A stretch of 64,000 nt of DNA from positions 316,335 through 380,334 of the forward strand of contig NZ_JASITA010000002.1 of NCBI RefSeq assembly GCF_030063415.1. Direction: 5' to 3'. This DNA is from Streptomyces sp. H27-C3. GTDB lineage: Bacteria > Actinomycetota > Actinomycetes > Streptomycetales > Streptomycetaceae. This document shows, in pieces, positions 63,686 to 64,000 of the stretch. The notes below the pieces were generated by a model. That model worked only from the letters and a program-made list of their open reading frames with translations. It did not search any database and was not told the DNA's origin. A program made the translations under genes and the position numbers. Each line of letters begins with the position of its first letter. Positions within the stretch are counted from its first letter, which is position 1.

Positions 63686-64000
63686 ATGACTGAAACCTCC
63701 GGACCAAGCGCGGGCAGATCGATGGGCAGGCGTGGACTGTTCGTGACGGGCGCGGCTGCCGCCGTTACGTTGGGAACTGTGAGCTTCGCGAATGCCGCGC
63801 CGCCCAGCAGCGGCGAGCAGACCAGGACCGTGCGCGGCACGCTGCCGCCCGGCGCCCCGGACTTCGTGTATCTACCGGTCGAAGTCCCGCGCGGGGTAAG
63901 GGAGATAGCCGTCTCTTACTCATACGAGAGAACACCCGTGCCGCCGGGCACCCAGGGCAACGCGCTGGACATCGGCGTCTTCGACGAGCGCGGAACCGAC
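63686..64000 (+). CDS. Secreted metallohydrolase (CehA/McbA-like), 5' part only
   Basis: An ATG-started reading of 105 codons that continues past the window edge. The N-terminus has a twin-arginine-type signal, GRRGLFVTGAAAAVTLGTVSFANA. After it, FVYLPVEVPRGVREIAVSYSYER and NALDIGVFDERGTD match the opening of actinobacterial CehA/McbA PHP-type phosphoesterases. The catalytic histidines lie beyond the window, so the family call is provisional. GGGAG lies upstream of the ATG. Confidence 0.6.
   Translation, partial: MTETSGPSAGRSMGRRGLFVTGAAAAVTLGTVSFANAAPPSSGEQTRTVRGTLPPGAPDFVYLPVEVPRGVREIAVSYSYERTPVPPGTQGNALDIGVFDERGTD

Overview
The window is high-GC actinobacterial DNA. WhiB, XRE/DUF5753 plus DUF397, GPP34, class F sortase, a fused CofG/CofH FO synthase and an F420-dependent oxidoreductase, together with dense GTG/TTG starts and overlapping stop/start codons, point to a Streptomyces or close relative. 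Everything below comes from reading the sequence; no database search was run.

Region 1 (1-14889) is the right part of an integrated mobile element, phage-like in gene content. One long leftward operon (about 12415 to 104), tightly packed with ATGA/GTGA overlaps, encodes two small DNA-binding proteins, an HNH nuclease, a PD-(D/E)XK nuclease, a phiC31-gp3-like protein, a DnaQ-type exonuclease, a RuvC-like resolvase, a WhiB protein, a DUF2303 protein, a DnaB/RecA-type replication ATPase and many small Cys-rich proteins. A rightward XRE regulator, a small ORF and a tyrosine integrase follow. The element ends at a displaced 3' half of tRNA-Arg(CCT) (14848-14889). The intact tRNA and the left end lie outside the window, whose first 57 bases are an almost pure G run that may be a contig-end artefact. 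No structural or conjugation genes are visible.

Region 2 (14890-27490) is chromosomal: a second integrase remnant, a sortase/DUF4331/TPR/nickel-transporter group, an S51-peptidase fused to a cysteinyl-tRNA-synthetase-like tail, a DUF2182/DUF1326 divergent pair, and broken MerR and transposase fragments.

Region 3 (27865-36098) is a compact set: a trypsin-co-occurring protein, a trypsin-like protease, a PknG-like kinase with TPRs, a VWA protein, a four-helix membrane protein and an orphan solute-binding lipoprotein. It resembles the kinase/protease/VWA biological-conflict systems and is the best candidate for an under-described system here.

Region 4 (36267-44450) carries poly-gamma-glutamate-type synthesis genes (pgsB, pgsC) with a double-HAMP membrane sensor that lacks an output domain, an NlpC/P60 enzyme, an unknown membrane-anchored protein and a GT39-like membrane transferase.

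Region 5 (44778-64000) holds a D-Ala-D-Ala carboxypeptidase with a huge acidic tail, GPP34, an XRE/DUF397 pair, a divergent SDR/EthD-like pair with a palindromic operator, a metal-site-less ADP-ribosylglycohydrolase, a STAND-TPR protein, flotillin/NfeD, FO synthase, an F420 oxidoreductase and the start of a secreted metallohydrolase.

Four copies of a short structured repeat (15.2, 27.6, 36.1 and 44.5 kb) are scattered through regions 2-5. Two copies have unrelated but perfectly paired outer arms around a shared core, and one is flanked by a 13-bp direct repeat.
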